Shown piece after piece: positions 41,841-50,592 of a DNA stretch of 50,783 nucleotides. Every line of letters begins with the position of its first letter. Position 1 is the first letter of the stretch. The notes under the pieces were generated by a model that was not told where the DNA came from, made no database searches, and saw nothing but the letters and a program-made list of their open reading frames with translations. The position numbers and the translations under genes are program-made. Source of the stretch: Acetobacteraceae bacterium (GTDB taxonomy: Bacteria > Pseudomonadota > Alphaproteobacteria > Acetobacterales > Acetobacteraceae). The stretch covers positions 1-50,783 of the forward strand of contig JAIYDD010000022.1 in assembly GCA_027487675.1 (NCBI GenBank), in the 5' to 3' direction.

Positions 41841-41887
41841 CGAGAGGGGCGCTGCCCCTCTCGTACGTCGGCGGCAGTGCCGCCGAC
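41841..41887. repeat. Two intergenic palindromes
   Basis: 41841-41863 reads cgagaggggc-gct-gcccctctcg and 41867-41887 reads gtcggcggc-agt-gccgccgac. Both are perfect. They lie in the 136-bp gap upstream of the Hsp70-like gene. The first matches 31829-31851 except for its 3-base loop. Confidence 0.8.
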
Positions 41888-41922
41888 CCAGCCAGGGGCC
41901 GAAAGGCGCCTGGATCCCGGGT

Positions 41923-42129
41923 TCAGGGGGCGGGGCGCGGCACTTCCAGCGCGCGCCACAACGACAGCGCCAGGGCGCGCGCGGTGGGCTCGTCGGCCAC
42001 CACGCGCAGGCGCTGGCCGTCGCGGCCGACCAGCTCGACCTCGGCGCCGCCATCGGATGTGAGAAGGGAGGCGGCGACGATGTCGGCCGCCGGCACCGTC
42101 CGGCTTTCGCCGCGCGGCATGGGGGTCAT
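41923..42129 (-). CDS. Small hypothetical protein (68 aa)
   Basis: Not recognised. After a short polar N-terminus (MTPMPRGESRTVPAADI) the sequence reads VAASLLTSDGGAEVELVGRD, then GQRLRVVADEPTARALALSL and ends in a helix. Two or three beta-strands and one helix are likely; no signal peptide. Codon usage fits its neighbours. It stands between DUF3141 and the Hsp70-like gene on the same strand, with a modest GGAA ribosome site. Small size limits certainty. Confidence 0.5.
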   Translation of the reverse strand: MTPMPRGESRTVPAADIVAASLLTSDGGAEVELVGRDGQRLRVVADEPTARALALSLWRALEVPRPAP

Positions 42130-42224
42130 CGGCGGAGTTCCTTCTGCCGTCCTGCCGCGCTGTTCGCGGCCGGCGCAGGCTGCACCGGCCGGGCTTGCAC
42201 GATGGTTTACGCGCGCGGCCCTGC

Positions 42225-42261
42225 GGCGTGGCGCGGGCCGCCATGGCCCGCGCTCCACGCC
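42225..42261 (-). terminator. Strong hairpin downstream of the DUF3141 gene
   Basis: ggcgtgg-cgcgggcc (42225-42239) pairs with ggcccgcg-ctccacgcc (42245-42261) around a 5-base loop, about 15 bp of stem with a small internal irregularity. It starts 14 bases past the DUF3141 stop on the minus strand. There is no T-tract, as is common in high-GC genomes. Confidence 0.6.
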
Positions 42262-42274
42262 CGGGTGCGACGCA

Positions 42275-44554
42275 CTACGCCGCCGCCAGCACCGCGCGCA
42301 GCCGGCCGAGCATCGCCAGCGCCGGCTCGCCCAGTTCCTCCTCCGGCCCCGCCACTTCCGCCACCGCATCCAGCGCGCGGCGCCGATCGGCGGCATCCGG
42401 CAGCAGCGTCGGCAGCGTCGCCAGCGCCTCCTCCGGCGAGAGCTCCACGATCAGCGTCTGCTCGCGGATCAGCGCCTGCCGCGCCGCCGCCGTCATGCCG
42501 GCAAAAGGCTGCTCCGTGGTCAGCAGCGCATTCGACCGCGCGAGCCGCGTCCGCCGCACCCCGCCGCGCGCCCGCGCCAGCAGGATCATCATGCGCACGA
42601 CGGCCTCGGCGTAGCCGCCCTCCGCGATGCGGGCGAGAACGGCGCGCAGCTCCGGCGCCTCGGCCAGCGCCTCCGTCGCCGCGGCGGCGGCATCCTCCAC
42701 CGGCTGCGCCGGCGCGCCGAGCGTGCCGAGCGCGCCATACACCGCATGGAAGGCGGCTTCCTGCCAGGCGTCGCGCCAATCCCGCCAGGTGTCCATCGTG
42801 CGCTCCACCTGGTCGGCGAAGGCGCGTTCCATGGCCACGAAGGGATTGTCGGCGCGCGCCGGCGCGCGGCGGTCGCGCACCATGCCGGCGGCCGCGGCGA
42901 AGGGCCACATGAAGGGGTTCATGTCGCTGACCATGTAGCGCCGCGCGCGCATCGGATGCAGCTGGCGCCGCGCTTCCGCCGTCTGCTCCGTCGCCACCTG
43001 GCGCACCACGGGCCCGACGAACATGTCGTAGAGCGTCTGGTTGACGGCGGAGATGCGCGCCACCGCCGGGAAGGCCTCGTTCTCCGCCTCCCCCGACACC
43101 GCGCGGATGTCCTCGATGGTGCGGGAGACGAGCTCCACCGCATAGCCGGCATTCACGCCGCTGCCTTCCTCGCCCGTGATGCGCAGCTCGTAGAGGCCGG
43201 GCGGCAGCGATTCGATCATCTCGAGCGTCGTCGCGATCTCCGAATGCTCCTTCAGCGCGACCTTGCCGGAGACGAAGATGCCCAGATGCCCGATCTCGTC
43301 ATGCACCAGGTAGACGATGGTCTGGCCGAGGCGCCGGATCTCCTTCTCGTCGCGGTAGACGTCGGCGATCCAGCGCAGCGCCTGGCCCGGCGGGGTGATG
43401 TTGTCGCCGGCCGAGGCGAAGACCACGACGGGCGACTTCACCGCGCGCATGTCGAAGGTCGCGCCGTGCCGCGCGCCGGGGCCGGCGCTGATCTGGCCGC
43501 GCGCGAAGCGGTCGCCGATGAACAGGTTCTCGACCACCCACATGATCTCGTCGCGGTTCATCAGGTAGTAGCCGCCCCACCAGCGCTCGAACTCCAGGAA
43601 GCGCTCGGCCTCGCTGTCGGCGCGTTCGTAGAGCTGCCAGTACTTGCGGAACCAGGTGTTGGCCGGCGACAGGGCCTCGAAGTTCAGCACCAGGTTCGCG
43701 CCGTCGAACTTGCCGTTGCCGAGATCGGCCATCAGCGCCGCGGGCCAGGACCCGCCCGCCAGGCCGCCGGTGTAGCGCATCGGGTTGCGCCCCTGCTCGC
43801 CCGCCCAGTAGGACAGCGGCGCGCCGTTCAGCACCAGCGGCCCCGTCAGCTCGGGGTCCGAGGCGCCGAGCATCATCACCGCCCAGCCGCCCTGGCAGTT
43901 GCCGATGACGACGGGCTTCGGCGCGTCCGCGTGCAGCTCGTGCACCCGCCGCAGGAACACCCGCTCGGCCTCGGTGATGTCGAGGATGGTCTGGCCGGGC
44001 TCGGGGTCCTTGAAGAAGATCACGAAGTAGACCGGATGGCCGCGGCGCAGCGCGACACCGACCTGGCTGTCGGACTTGAAGCCGCCGATGCCCGCCCCGT
44101 GGCCGGCGCGCGGGTCGATGATGACGAAGGGTCGCAGCTTCGGGTCGGTGCGGCGCATGCCGGCATCGGGCTTGATGCGCACCAGGGCGTAGTTGCAGCG
44201 CCGCGGCAGGCTGCGGCCGTCCACCACGATCTCCCAGTCGAAGACCAGCACGGGCGGGCAGCCGGCCTTCTCGTGCTCCACGAAGGCATTGCCGGCGCGG
44301 CGCATCGTGTCCCAGAACAGCACGGCGCGCTGCGCGGCATCGATCGCGTAGTCGGCCGCGTCATGGGCGAGGGCGGCCGGCGTGCGGCCGAGGAAATCGC
44401 CGAGGGGCGGCATCTCGCCCGGCTTCGGCGCCAGCGCCTCCGCATGGCGGGAGATCAGGCCGTGCAGGGCGAGCGCCTGCTCCGCCACCCGGTTCAGCGT
44501 CTCAGCGCCCTTGCCGAGAAGCTCCCGTCCGGGGGGAGGGGTCACCGCGTTCAT
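42275..44554 (-). CDS. DUF3141 alpha/beta hydrolase related to polyhydroxyalkanoate synthase (759 aa)
   Basis: An N-terminal helical region (residues ~1-85) precedes an alpha/beta-hydrolase core. The nucleophile elbow is VVIGNCQGGWAVMM, a G-x-C-x-G box with Cys, as in PhaC synthases and unlike the Ser of lipases. VVFASAGDNITPPGQALRWI supplies the Asp region, and VHDEIGHLGIFVSGKVA a His near the expected place (G-H-L-G-I-F, nearly the PhaC G-H-I-x-G pattern). The C-terminal ~300 residues are not found in PhaC. Catalysis of polyester formation is unproven; the family is annotated only as DUF3141. It is the first gene of a minus-strand group. Confidence 0.88.
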   Translation of the reverse strand: MNAVTPPPGRELLGKGAETLNRVAEQALALHGLISRHAEALAPKPGEMPPLGDFLGRTPAALAHDAADYAIDAAQRAVLFWDTMRRAGNAFVEHEKAGCPPVLVFDWEIVVDGRSLPRRCNYALVRIKPDAGMRRTDPKLRPFVIIDPRAGHGAGIGGFKSDSQVGVALRRGHPVYFVIFFKDPEPGQTILDITEAERVFLRRVHELHADAPKPVVIGNCQGGWAVMMLGASDPELTGPLVLNGAPLSYWAGEQGRNPMRYTGGLAGGSWPAALMADLGNGKFDGANLVLNFEALSPANTWFRKYWQLYERADSEAERFLEFERWWGGYYLMNRDEIMWVVENLFIGDRFARGQISAGPGARHGATFDMRAVKSPVVVFASAGDNITPPGQALRWIADVYRDEKEIRRLGQTIVYLVHDEIGHLGIFVSGKVALKEHSEIATTLEMIESLPPGLYELRITGEEGSGVNAGYAVELVSRTIEDIRAVSGEAENEAFPAVARISAVNQTLYDMFVGPVVRQVATEQTAEARRQLHPMRARRYMVSDMNPFMWPFAAAAGMVRDRRAPARADNPFVAMERAFADQVERTMDTWRDWRDAWQEAAFHAVYGALGTLGAPAQPVEDAAAAATEALAEAPELRAVLARIAEGGYAEAVVRMMILLARARGGVRRTRLARSNALLTTEQPFAGMTAAARQALIREQTLIVELSPEEALATLPTLLPDAADRRRALDAVAEVAGPEEELGEPALAMLGRLRAVLAAA

Positions 44555-44709
44555 TCGTCCGTCCTCAAGCCTTGGCCGTGCTGCAACGCAGCGTATAGGG
44601 TGCCGTGGCAGGTGGCGAGCGTTACGTCCGGGTAAGGTGGGCGGCCCGCGGCGATCCGCTGCCGGCTGGGCGCCGGGCCGGCGCACCAGCGCGCCTTACC
44701 GCCCGGAAG
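44555..44709. other. Upstream region of the DUF3141 gene, no gene seen
   Basis: This is the first part of the only gene-free stretch over 300 bp (44555-45037). It should hold the promoter for the DUF3141 transcript; no clear -35/-10 pair was found. The remainder of the stretch is occupied by the two repeat elements listed next. Short readings through the stretch have no family match. Confidence 0.5.
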
Positions 44710-44818
44710 GCTAGAGCGTGATCGCCGAAGGGCGGAACGCCCGAAGGCGTGAATCACGCGGCAAAACAATAGGCCAGACCATGATCGGCGATTCGCACCT
44801 CCCCGATCATGGTCTAGC
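44710..44818. repeat. 109-bp composite palindromic element
   Basis: Bounded by inverted gctaga (44710) and tctagc (44813-44818). Inside are two hairpins: gcgtgat...atcacgc (44716-44759) with nested cgcc/ggcg and gggcg/cgccc pairs, and agaccatgatcgg/ccgatcatggtct (44776-44815), a perfect 13-bp stem. Symmetric ends plus internal stems resemble a BIME or a short nonautonomous element. Confidence 0.75.
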
Positions 44819-45041
44819 AGGCTGCGGAAATTCGCCGGCTGAAGAAGGCAGCGGGAGGGCGCTGCCCTCCCGTACCCACCCGCCAGGAAACTGAGTTTCC
44901 TGGACCTTCCCGAAATTTAACGGGATATATCAATAACTAAGGGGAGGTGCAGGAACATCAGGTTCCTGCCAGGGTGCTCGAGGGGCGGAGCCCCTCGACC
45001 TTTCCCTTTGCTTCCCGAGGCGAATTTCCGCGGCCTGCTAG
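44814..45041. mobile_element. MITE-like element with 21-nt inverted ends (228 bp)
   Basis: ctagcaggctgcggaaattc (44814-44833, plus one g) recurs inverted at 45021-45041 with a single mismatch. The interior carries four perfect palindromes (44852-44872, 44883-44903, 44949-44969, 44979-44997) and an AT-rich core around 44912-44940 (atttaacgggatatatcaat), which is foreign to this genome's composition. No transposase is encoded. Its right end includes the gluconokinase stop codon. Overlaps the previous element by 5 bases. Confidence 0.7.
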
Positions 45042-45544
45042 GCAGCCCGGCGGCCCAGCAGCGACTCGACGGCCAGTTCGACCAGCGCCTCGGGCGGCGC
45101 GGTCACGTCGAGGGTGATGGCCCCCTCCTCCGGCGCCGGCGGCTCCAGCGTCGCGAACTGGCTCGCCACCAGGCTCGCCGGCATGAAGTGGTCGCGGCGC
45201 GCGGCCTGGCGCGCGGCGATGACCGAGGCGGGTCCGTGCAGCCAGACCAGCCGCAGCCCCGGCGCCGCCCCCCGCAGCCGGTCCCTGTAGCTGCGCTTCA
45301 GCGCCGAGCAGGTCACCACGCAGCCACGCTGCCGGTGCCCCGCCAGGTGCAGCCCGATCGCATCCAGCCAGGGCCAGCGATCCTCGTCGCAGAGCGGCTG
45401 GCCGGCCGACATCTTCGCGATGTTCGCGGGCGGGTGGAAATCGTCCGCGTCGCGGAAGCCGAGGCCGAGCCGCCGTGCCGCCAGCGCGCCCACCGTGCTC
45501 TTCCCCGCGCCGGAGACGCCCATCACCAGGATCTGCACGCTCAT
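45038..45544 (-). CDS. gntK: Gluconokinase (168 aa)
   Basis: P-loop kinase that phosphorylates D-gluconate to 6-phosphogluconate. Walker A is MGVSGAGKS (residues ~8-16), followed by RDADDFHPPANIAKMSAGQP, the substrate-binding signature of GntK, then DEDRWPWLDAI, CSALKRSYRDRLRG and RRDHFMPASLVASQFATLE. Length (168) is normal. The stop codon lies in the inverted end of the MITE-like element, so the last residues may have been replaced by insertion. It is monocistronic. It would feed gluconate into the Entner-Doudoroff or pentose phosphate pathways. Confidence 0.95.
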   Translation of the reverse strand: MSVQILVMGVSGAGKSTVGALAARRLGLGFRDADDFHPPANIAKMSAGQPLCDEDRWPWLDAIGLHLAGHRQRGCVVTCSALKRSYRDRLRGAAPGLRLVWLHGPASVIAARQAARRDHFMPASLVASQFATLEPPAPEEGAITLDVTAPPEALVELAVESLLGRRAA

Positions 45545-45747
45545 GCCGCGCGCGCCCCGGCACGCGGCCGCATGGCGAGCGGCGCCGCGCCGGGCGCCGG
45601 CCTCGGATGGTGTCGCATCGCCCCCAGGCTCCCCCGGCCGAGGCGGGCGCCGCGGGCAGGCGCGGCGCCGGTTCCCCGGCGCACTTATCCTGGCGAAGAG
45701 TTGACGCGCCGGCTAGCCTTCATGAAGTCGTAAGGAGTCGCCGGCGG

Positions 45748-46641
45748 TCAGGGCGGCACCGCCTCCGGCCGCTTCGGGGTGACGGGGATGCGCAGGTAGC
45801 GCACGCCATTCGCCTCCGCCGCGGGGAAGCGCCCGGCGCGCACGTTCACCTGGATCGAGGGCAGCAGCAGCGCCGGGGCGGCGAGCTTGGCGTCGCGGGT
45901 GGTGCGGAAGGCGACGAACTCGTCTTCCGTGGTGCCGTCCTTGACGTGCGGGTTGTGGGCGCGCTGTTCGGCGACGGTGGATTGCCAGGCGAAGCGGTCC
46001 CGCCCCGGCGCCTTGTAGTCGTGGCACATCCACAGGCGCGTCTCGGGCGGCAGGTCCAGCAGGCGCCTGATGGACCGGAACAGCGTGCGCGCATCGCCGC
46101 CGGGGAAATCGCAGCGGGCGGTGCCGTAGTCGTGCATGAACAGCGTGTCGCCGACGAAGACGTCCTGGCCGATGCGGACGGCCATGCAGGCCGGGGTGTG
46201 GCCGGGGGTGTGCATCACCTCCGCCACCAGGCTGCCGATGGCAAAGGTGTCGCCATCCTGGAACAGCGCGTCGAAATCGCCGCCCTCGGGCAGCAGGTCG
46301 TCCAGCCCGAAGACCGGGCGGAAGATGGTCTGCACCTTGGTGACCCCCGCGCCGATGCCGATCCGCGCGCCGGTGCGCGCCTTGATCCAGGGGGCGGCGG
46401 TCAGGTGGTCGGCATGGACATGGGTCTCGATCACCCAGTCGATGGCGATGCCGTCCGCGGCCGCCGCGTCCAGCATCGCCTGGGCGGAGCGCGTGTCGGC
46501 CTCACCGCTGCGGTTGTCCCAGTCCAGCACCGGGTCGATCACCGCGCCGCGCTGCGTGGCGGGGTCGGAGACCAGGTAGCTGACGGTGTTGGTCGGCTCG
46601 TCGAAGAAGGCCCGGATGGCCGGGCCGTGCTGCTGGGGCAT
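45748..46641 (-). CDS. ETHE1/Blh-like persulfide dioxygenase, MBL fold (297 aa)
   Basis: Metallo-beta-lactamase fold enzyme. The motif T-H-x-H-A-D-H appears as ETHVHADHLTA (residues ~71-81), followed by VMHTPGHTPACMAV, VFVGDTLFMHDYGTARCDFP and MCHDYKAPGRDRFAWQ, which form the mononuclear iron site of ETHE1-like sulfur dioxygenases (His, His, Asp). The D-Y-G-x-x-R-x-D-F element is diagnostic for this group rather than glyoxalase II. It oxidises persulfides (glutathione persulfide) to sulfite. No sulfide:quinone reductase or rhodanese is adjacent. Confidence 0.88.
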   Translation of the reverse strand: MPQQHGPAIRAFFDEPTNTVSYLVSDPATQRGAVIDPVLDWDNRSGEADTRSAQAMLDAAAADGIAIDWVIETHVHADHLTAAPWIKARTGARIGIGAGVTKVQTIFRPVFGLDDLLPEGGDFDALFQDGDTFAIGSLVAEVMHTPGHTPACMAVRIGQDVFVGDTLFMHDYGTARCDFPGGDARTLFRSIRRLLDLPPETRLWMCHDYKAPGRDRFAWQSTVAEQRAHNPHVKDGTTEDEFVAFRTTRDAKLAAPALLLPSIQVNVRAGRFPAAEANGVRYLRIPVTPKRPEAVPP

Positions 46642-46675
46642 GTCATCCTCCCGCCCTGCCCCCTGGCGCGAAGGT

Positions 46676-46698
46676 CTCTCCCCCCATAGCGGGGAGAG
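46676..46698. repeat. Intergenic palindrome of the ctctcccc family
   Basis: ctctcccc (46676-46683) pairs with ggggagag (46691-46698) and is followed by ggttgggtgagggg, like the flanks at 31700 and 39338. It lies in the 123-bp gap between the sulfur dioxygenase start and the xdhB stop. Confidence 0.75.
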
Positions 46699-46764
46699 GG
46701 TTGGGTGAGGGGGGCCCACCGAGAAGAAGGCATCCCGCCACCCGGCGGCAAGCCCCTGCCGCGG

Positions 46765-49095
46765 TCAGCCCTTGTGTCGAAGCGCCATCAGCACCCGTTC
46801 CGGCGTCGCCGGCAGGTCGAGGCTGTCCACCCCGATCGCGTCCTTCAGCGCGTTCCACACCGCGGTCGCCAGCAGCAGCGGCGGCTCGCCCACCGCCTTC
46901 GATCGGAAGATCGTCTCGCTCCGCGCCGGCGCGCCGTCCAGCAGGCGGACATTGAAGGCGGGCGGCACGTCGCGCGAGCCCGGGATCTTGTAGGTGGAGG
47001 GCCCGACGGTGCGCAGCCGGCCGCCGGCGTCCCACCACAGCTCCTCGCAGGTCAGCCAGCCCTGGCCCTGGACGAAGGCGCCCTCGATCTGGCCGCGGTC
47101 CACGGCGGGGTTCAGGCTGCGGCCGCAATCCTGGACGATGTCGGTGCGCAGGCAGCGATGCTCGCCCGTCAGCGTGTCCACCACCACCTCGGAGACCGCC
47201 GCGCCGTAGGAGAAATAGAAGAAGGGCCGGCCGCGCATCTTCTCGCGGTCCCAGTGGATGTCGGGCGTCCGGTAGAAGCCGGTGGCGGAGAGCGACACGC
47301 GCTCCATGAAGCACAGCCGCGCCAACTCCCCGAATTCCAGGAAGCGGTTGGCGCCGACGCGCTCGGCCCAGGCGCGGTCGTCGGCGAAGACCACCGCCTC
47401 CGGCGCGATGGACCAGCGCTTCGCCGCCACCTCCGCCATCCGCCCGCGGATGGCGGTCGCGGCATTGTGGGCCGCCCAGCCATTCAGGTCGGACCCGGTG
47501 GAGGCCGCGGTCGGCGCGGTGTTCGGCACCTCCGCCGTGTTGGTCGCGGTGACGCGGATGCGCTCCATCCCGACGCCGAAGGCATCCGCCACCACCTGCG
47601 CGACCTTCACGAACAGGCCCTGGCCCATCTCCGTCCCGCCATGGTTCAGGCGGATCGAGCCGTCGGAATAGACATGCACCAGCGCGCCCGCCTGGTTCAG
47701 GTGCATCGCGCCGAAGCTGATGCCGAAGCACAGCACCATGCTGCCGAGCCCCCGCCGCAGCGTCGGGTGCTGTGCGTTGAAGGCATCGATGGACGCACGG
47801 CGGCGGTCCCAGTCGGCATCGCGGCGCGTCTCGGCCCAGACGCGGGCGATCAGGTCGCCCTCCACCGCCTGGCCATAGGGCAGTTCGGACCCATTGCCCT
47901 CCGCGCCCATGAAGTTGCGGGCGCGCACCTGCTCGGGCGGCAGGCGCAGCGCGGCGGCGACGCGGTGCACCACATCCTCCATCAGCAGCGCGCCCTGCGG
48001 CCCGCCGAAGCCGCGGAAGGCGGTGTGGCTGACGGTGTTGGTCTTGGCGGCGAGGCAGGTCAGCGCCACCGCCGGCACGTCGCAGCAGTTCAGCGCATGG
48101 GTGATGGCGCGGAACACCACGCCGCCCGACATGTCCGTGCTCCAGCCACCATCGGCGGCCAGCAGCGCGTCCAGCGCCAGGATGCGCCCGGTGTCGTCGA
48201 AGCCGGCCGTCCAGCGATACAGGAAGGGGTGCCGCTTGCCGGTCGCGATCATGTCCGCGCGCCTGGTCAGCCGCAGCTTGACGGGCTTGCCCGACACGCG
48301 CGCGCCGAGCGCGGCGGCGGCCGCGATCCAGCTGGCGTTGCTCTCCTTGCCGCCGAAGCCGCCGCCCATGCGCCGGCAGGTGACGGTGACGCGGCTGTAG
48401 GGCAGGCCGAGCACGCGGGCGACGATGTGCTGCCCTTCCGAGGGATGCTGGGTGGAGGAGACGACCGCCATCTCCCCATCCTCGCCCGGCGTCGCCAGCG
48501 CGATCTGGCCTTCCAGGTAGAAATGCTCCTGCCCGCCGGCGCGGAGTTCGCCGGAGAGGCTGCGCGGCGCCGCGGCGATGGCGGCGGCGGCGTCGCCGCG
48601 GCGGATGTGCTGCGGCGCGACCACGTATTGCTCGCGCGCCAGCGCCTGCTCGATGGTCAGCACCGGCTCCAGCGGCTCGATGCGCGGCTGCACCGCGGCG
48701 GCCGCGCGCAGCGCCTGGTCGCGCGTCGCGGCCAGCACCATCGCGACCGGCTGGCCCGCGAATTCCACGAGGCTTTCGGCAAACAGCGGCTCGCCCTTGC
48801 CGGCGGGCGCGACGTCGTTCTCGCCCGGGATGTCGCGCGCGGACAGCACCGCGACCACGCCCGGCATCGCCAGCGCCGCGGCGGCATCGATCCCCCGCAG
48901 CCGGCCATGCGGCAGCGGCGAGTGCACCAGCACGGCATGCAGCGTGCCGGGGGCCTCGGCGAGGTCGTCGGCGTAGCGCGCCTCGCCCGTGCAATGCTTC
49001 AGCGCGCTGTCGTGGCGCAGCGCGGCGCCCGCGCCTTTGCGTGGCAGGCCCGGCTCCGCCGGGACGCGGGGCAGGTTCTGGCCGCCATCCATCAC
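46765..49095 (-). CDS. xdhB: Xanthine dehydrogenase molybdopterin-binding subunit XdhB (776 aa)
   Basis: Catalytic subunit that hydroxylates hypoxanthine and xanthine to urate. Hallmarks: KHCTGEARYADDL near the start, EGQIALATPG, RRMGGGFGGKESNASWIAAA (molybdopterin contact), HTAFRGFGGPQGALLMEDV with the substrate-binding Arg, and SKAVGEPPLLLATAVWNAL with the catalytic glutamate. Length agrees with Rhodobacter capsulatus XdhB (777). It lies directly after xdhA, with a 4-base overlap (ATGA). The third gene, xdhC, which inserts the sulfurated cofactor, is not adjacent. Confidence 0.95.
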   Translation of the reverse strand: MMDGGQNLPRVPAEPGLPRKGAGAALRHDSALKHCTGEARYADDLAEAPGTLHAVLVHSPLPHGRLRGIDAAAALAMPGVVAVLSARDIPGENDVAPAGKGEPLFAESLVEFAGQPVAMVLAATRDQALRAAAAVQPRIEPLEPVLTIEQALAREQYVVAPQHIRRGDAAAAIAAAPRSLSGELRAGGQEHFYLEGQIALATPGEDGEMAVVSSTQHPSEGQHIVARVLGLPYSRVTVTCRRMGGGFGGKESNASWIAAAAALGARVSGKPVKLRLTRRADMIATGKRHPFLYRWTAGFDDTGRILALDALLAADGGWSTDMSGGVVFRAITHALNCCDVPAVALTCLAAKTNTVSHTAFRGFGGPQGALLMEDVVHRVAAALRLPPEQVRARNFMGAEGNGSELPYGQAVEGDLIARVWAETRRDADWDRRRASIDAFNAQHPTLRRGLGSMVLCFGISFGAMHLNQAGALVHVYSDGSIRLNHGGTEMGQGLFVKVAQVVADAFGVGMERIRVTATNTAEVPNTAPTAASTGSDLNGWAAHNAATAIRGRMAEVAAKRWSIAPEAVVFADDRAWAERVGANRFLEFGELARLCFMERVSLSATGFYRTPDIHWDREKMRGRPFFYFSYGAAVSEVVVDTLTGEHRCLRTDIVQDCGRSLNPAVDRGQIEGAFVQGQGWLTCEELWWDAGGRLRTVGPSTYKIPGSRDVPPAFNVRLLDGAPARSETIFRSKAVGEPPLLLATAVWNALKDAIGVDSLDLPATPERVLMALRHKG

Positions 49096-50501
49096 GCGAC
49101 CTCCTCGATCTCGGCGACTTCGGCGGGCAGGTCGGGCCGCGTGGCGCGCAGGTGCAGCCGGTGCAGCAGCCCCTGCGCGACCGCCAGGCGATAGGCCGCG
49201 CTGCCGCGCCAGTCGGACAGCGGCGCGATGTCGCCGGCCAGCGCCTCCGCCGCCGCCGCGACCGCGGCCGCGTCGAAGGGGCGGCCGAGCAGCGCGGCCT
49301 CGGCGCCGGACGCGCGCACCACGGTCGCCGCGACGCCGCCGAAGGCCAGCCGCGCCTCGACCGTCACGCCGCCTTCGACGCGCACCAGCATCGCCGCGCC
49401 GACCGTCGCGATGTCCTGGTCGTGGCGCTTGCTGATCTTCTCGAAGCCCAGGTGCGCGCCCGCGGGCGGCCAGGGCAGCAGCACGGACACCACCACTTCG
49501 TCCGCCGCCAGGTCGTTGCTCCGGTAGCCGGTCAGGAACCGCTCCACCGGCACCTCCCGCATCCCGCGCGCGGAGGCCACGGTCACCACCGCGCCGAGCG
49601 CCACCAGCGGCGGCAGCGCATCGCCGATCGGCGAGGCCGTGCCGAGATTCCCCCCCAGCGTGCCGAGCCCGCGGATCTGCCGCGACCCCAGCCGCGCCAG
49701 CAGCCCCGACAGCGCCGAGAGCCGCATCTCCGCCCGCACCGCATCCAGCAGCCGCGCATAGGGCGTGGCGGCGCCGATGCGCAGCCCGGCCGCCGTCGCC
49801 TCCAGCGCGTGCAGTTCCGGCACGTTCAACAGGCAGATCACCTCGGCAGGCTGCTCGCGATGGTCGGAAATCCGCAGGTTCAGGTCGGTGCCGCCCGCCA
49901 GCAGCCAGGCGCCGGGATGCGCCGCGCGCAGCGCCAGCAATCCGGGCAGGCTCGCCGGCAGGTGGAAGACCTGGCCCGGCGCCTCGAACCGCGCCGGGCC
50001 CGGCGCGGCCAAAGCGGGCGGCGCGGCACTGTCATCGGCCAGCGCGCCAAAAACCTCGACAATCGGCCGGTAGCCGGTGCAGCGGCAGAGATTGCCCGCC
50101 AGCGCCTCGTGCAAATCGCCGCCCTGCCGGCCATGCGCCCAGGCGGACATGACGATGCCCGGCGTGCAGAAGCCGCACTGCGTGCCGTCGCTCTCGGCCA
50201 TCGCGACCTGGATCGGGTGCGCCGCGCCATCGCCGCCGCGCAGCCCTTCCACCGTGCGCACCGCGCGGCCATGCAGCTGGCCGAGCAGCGTCAGGCAGGC
50301 ATTGACCGGCAGGCGGGCCCCGTCGGGCTGCTCCAGCACCACGGTGCAGGCGCCGCAATCGCCCTCCGCGCAGCCCTCCTTGGTGCCGGTCAGCGCCGCC
50401 GGCCCGCGCAGCCAGTCGAGCAGCGTGACGGTTGGGGATGTGCCCGGCGGCAGCGTCAGCGGCCGGCCGTTCAGGGTGAAGGCGATCTGGGTCCCGGTCA
50501 T
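49092..50501 (-). CDS. xdhA: Xanthine dehydrogenase FeS/FAD subunit XdhA (469 aa)
   Basis: Electron-transfer subunit in the fused form found in alphaproteobacteria. The plant-type 2Fe-2S domain has GTKEGCAEGDCGACTVVLE, with C at about 44, 49 and 52 and C69 in NACLTLLG. The second 2Fe-2S domain has TQCGFCTPGIVMS and AGNLCRCTGYRPI. From about residue 165 the FAD domain follows: LLAGGTDLNLRISDH, then GLGTLGGNLGTASPIGDALP. Length fits R. capsulatus XdhA (about 462). All cluster ligands are intact. Confidence 0.95.
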   Translation of the reverse strand: MTGTQIAFTLNGRPLTLPPGTSPTVTLLDWLRGPAALTGTKEGCAEGDCGACTVVLEQPDGARLPVNACLTLLGQLHGRAVRTVEGLRGGDGAAHPIQVAMAESDGTQCGFCTPGIVMSAWAHGRQGGDLHEALAGNLCRCTGYRPIVEVFGALADDSAAPPALAAPGPARFEAPGQVFHLPASLPGLLALRAAHPGAWLLAGGTDLNLRISDHREQPAEVICLLNVPELHALEATAAGLRIGAATPYARLLDAVRAEMRLSALSGLLARLGSRQIRGLGTLGGNLGTASPIGDALPPLVALGAVVTVASARGMREVPVERFLTGYRSNDLAADEVVVSVLLPWPPAGAHLGFEKISKRHDQDIATVGAAMLVRVEGGVTVEARLAFGGVAATVVRASGAEAALLGRPFDAAAVAAAAEALAGDIAPLSDWRGSAAYRLAVAQGLLHRLHLRATRPDLPAEVAEIEEVA

Positions 50502-50592
50502 GACACGGAAGTAAGCGAACCCCGTGCCGCGGTCGAGGGGGGCGGCGCCGCAGGCGCGCGAAGCCAGGGTCGCGAACCGGACGAAACCCCCA

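Noticed and set aside
46765-50501. CO dehydrogenase genes
   Set aside because: Subunit order, fused FeS/FAD XdhA and the T-A-F-R-G-F-G-G-P-Q loop are those of xanthine dehydrogenase, not CoxL.
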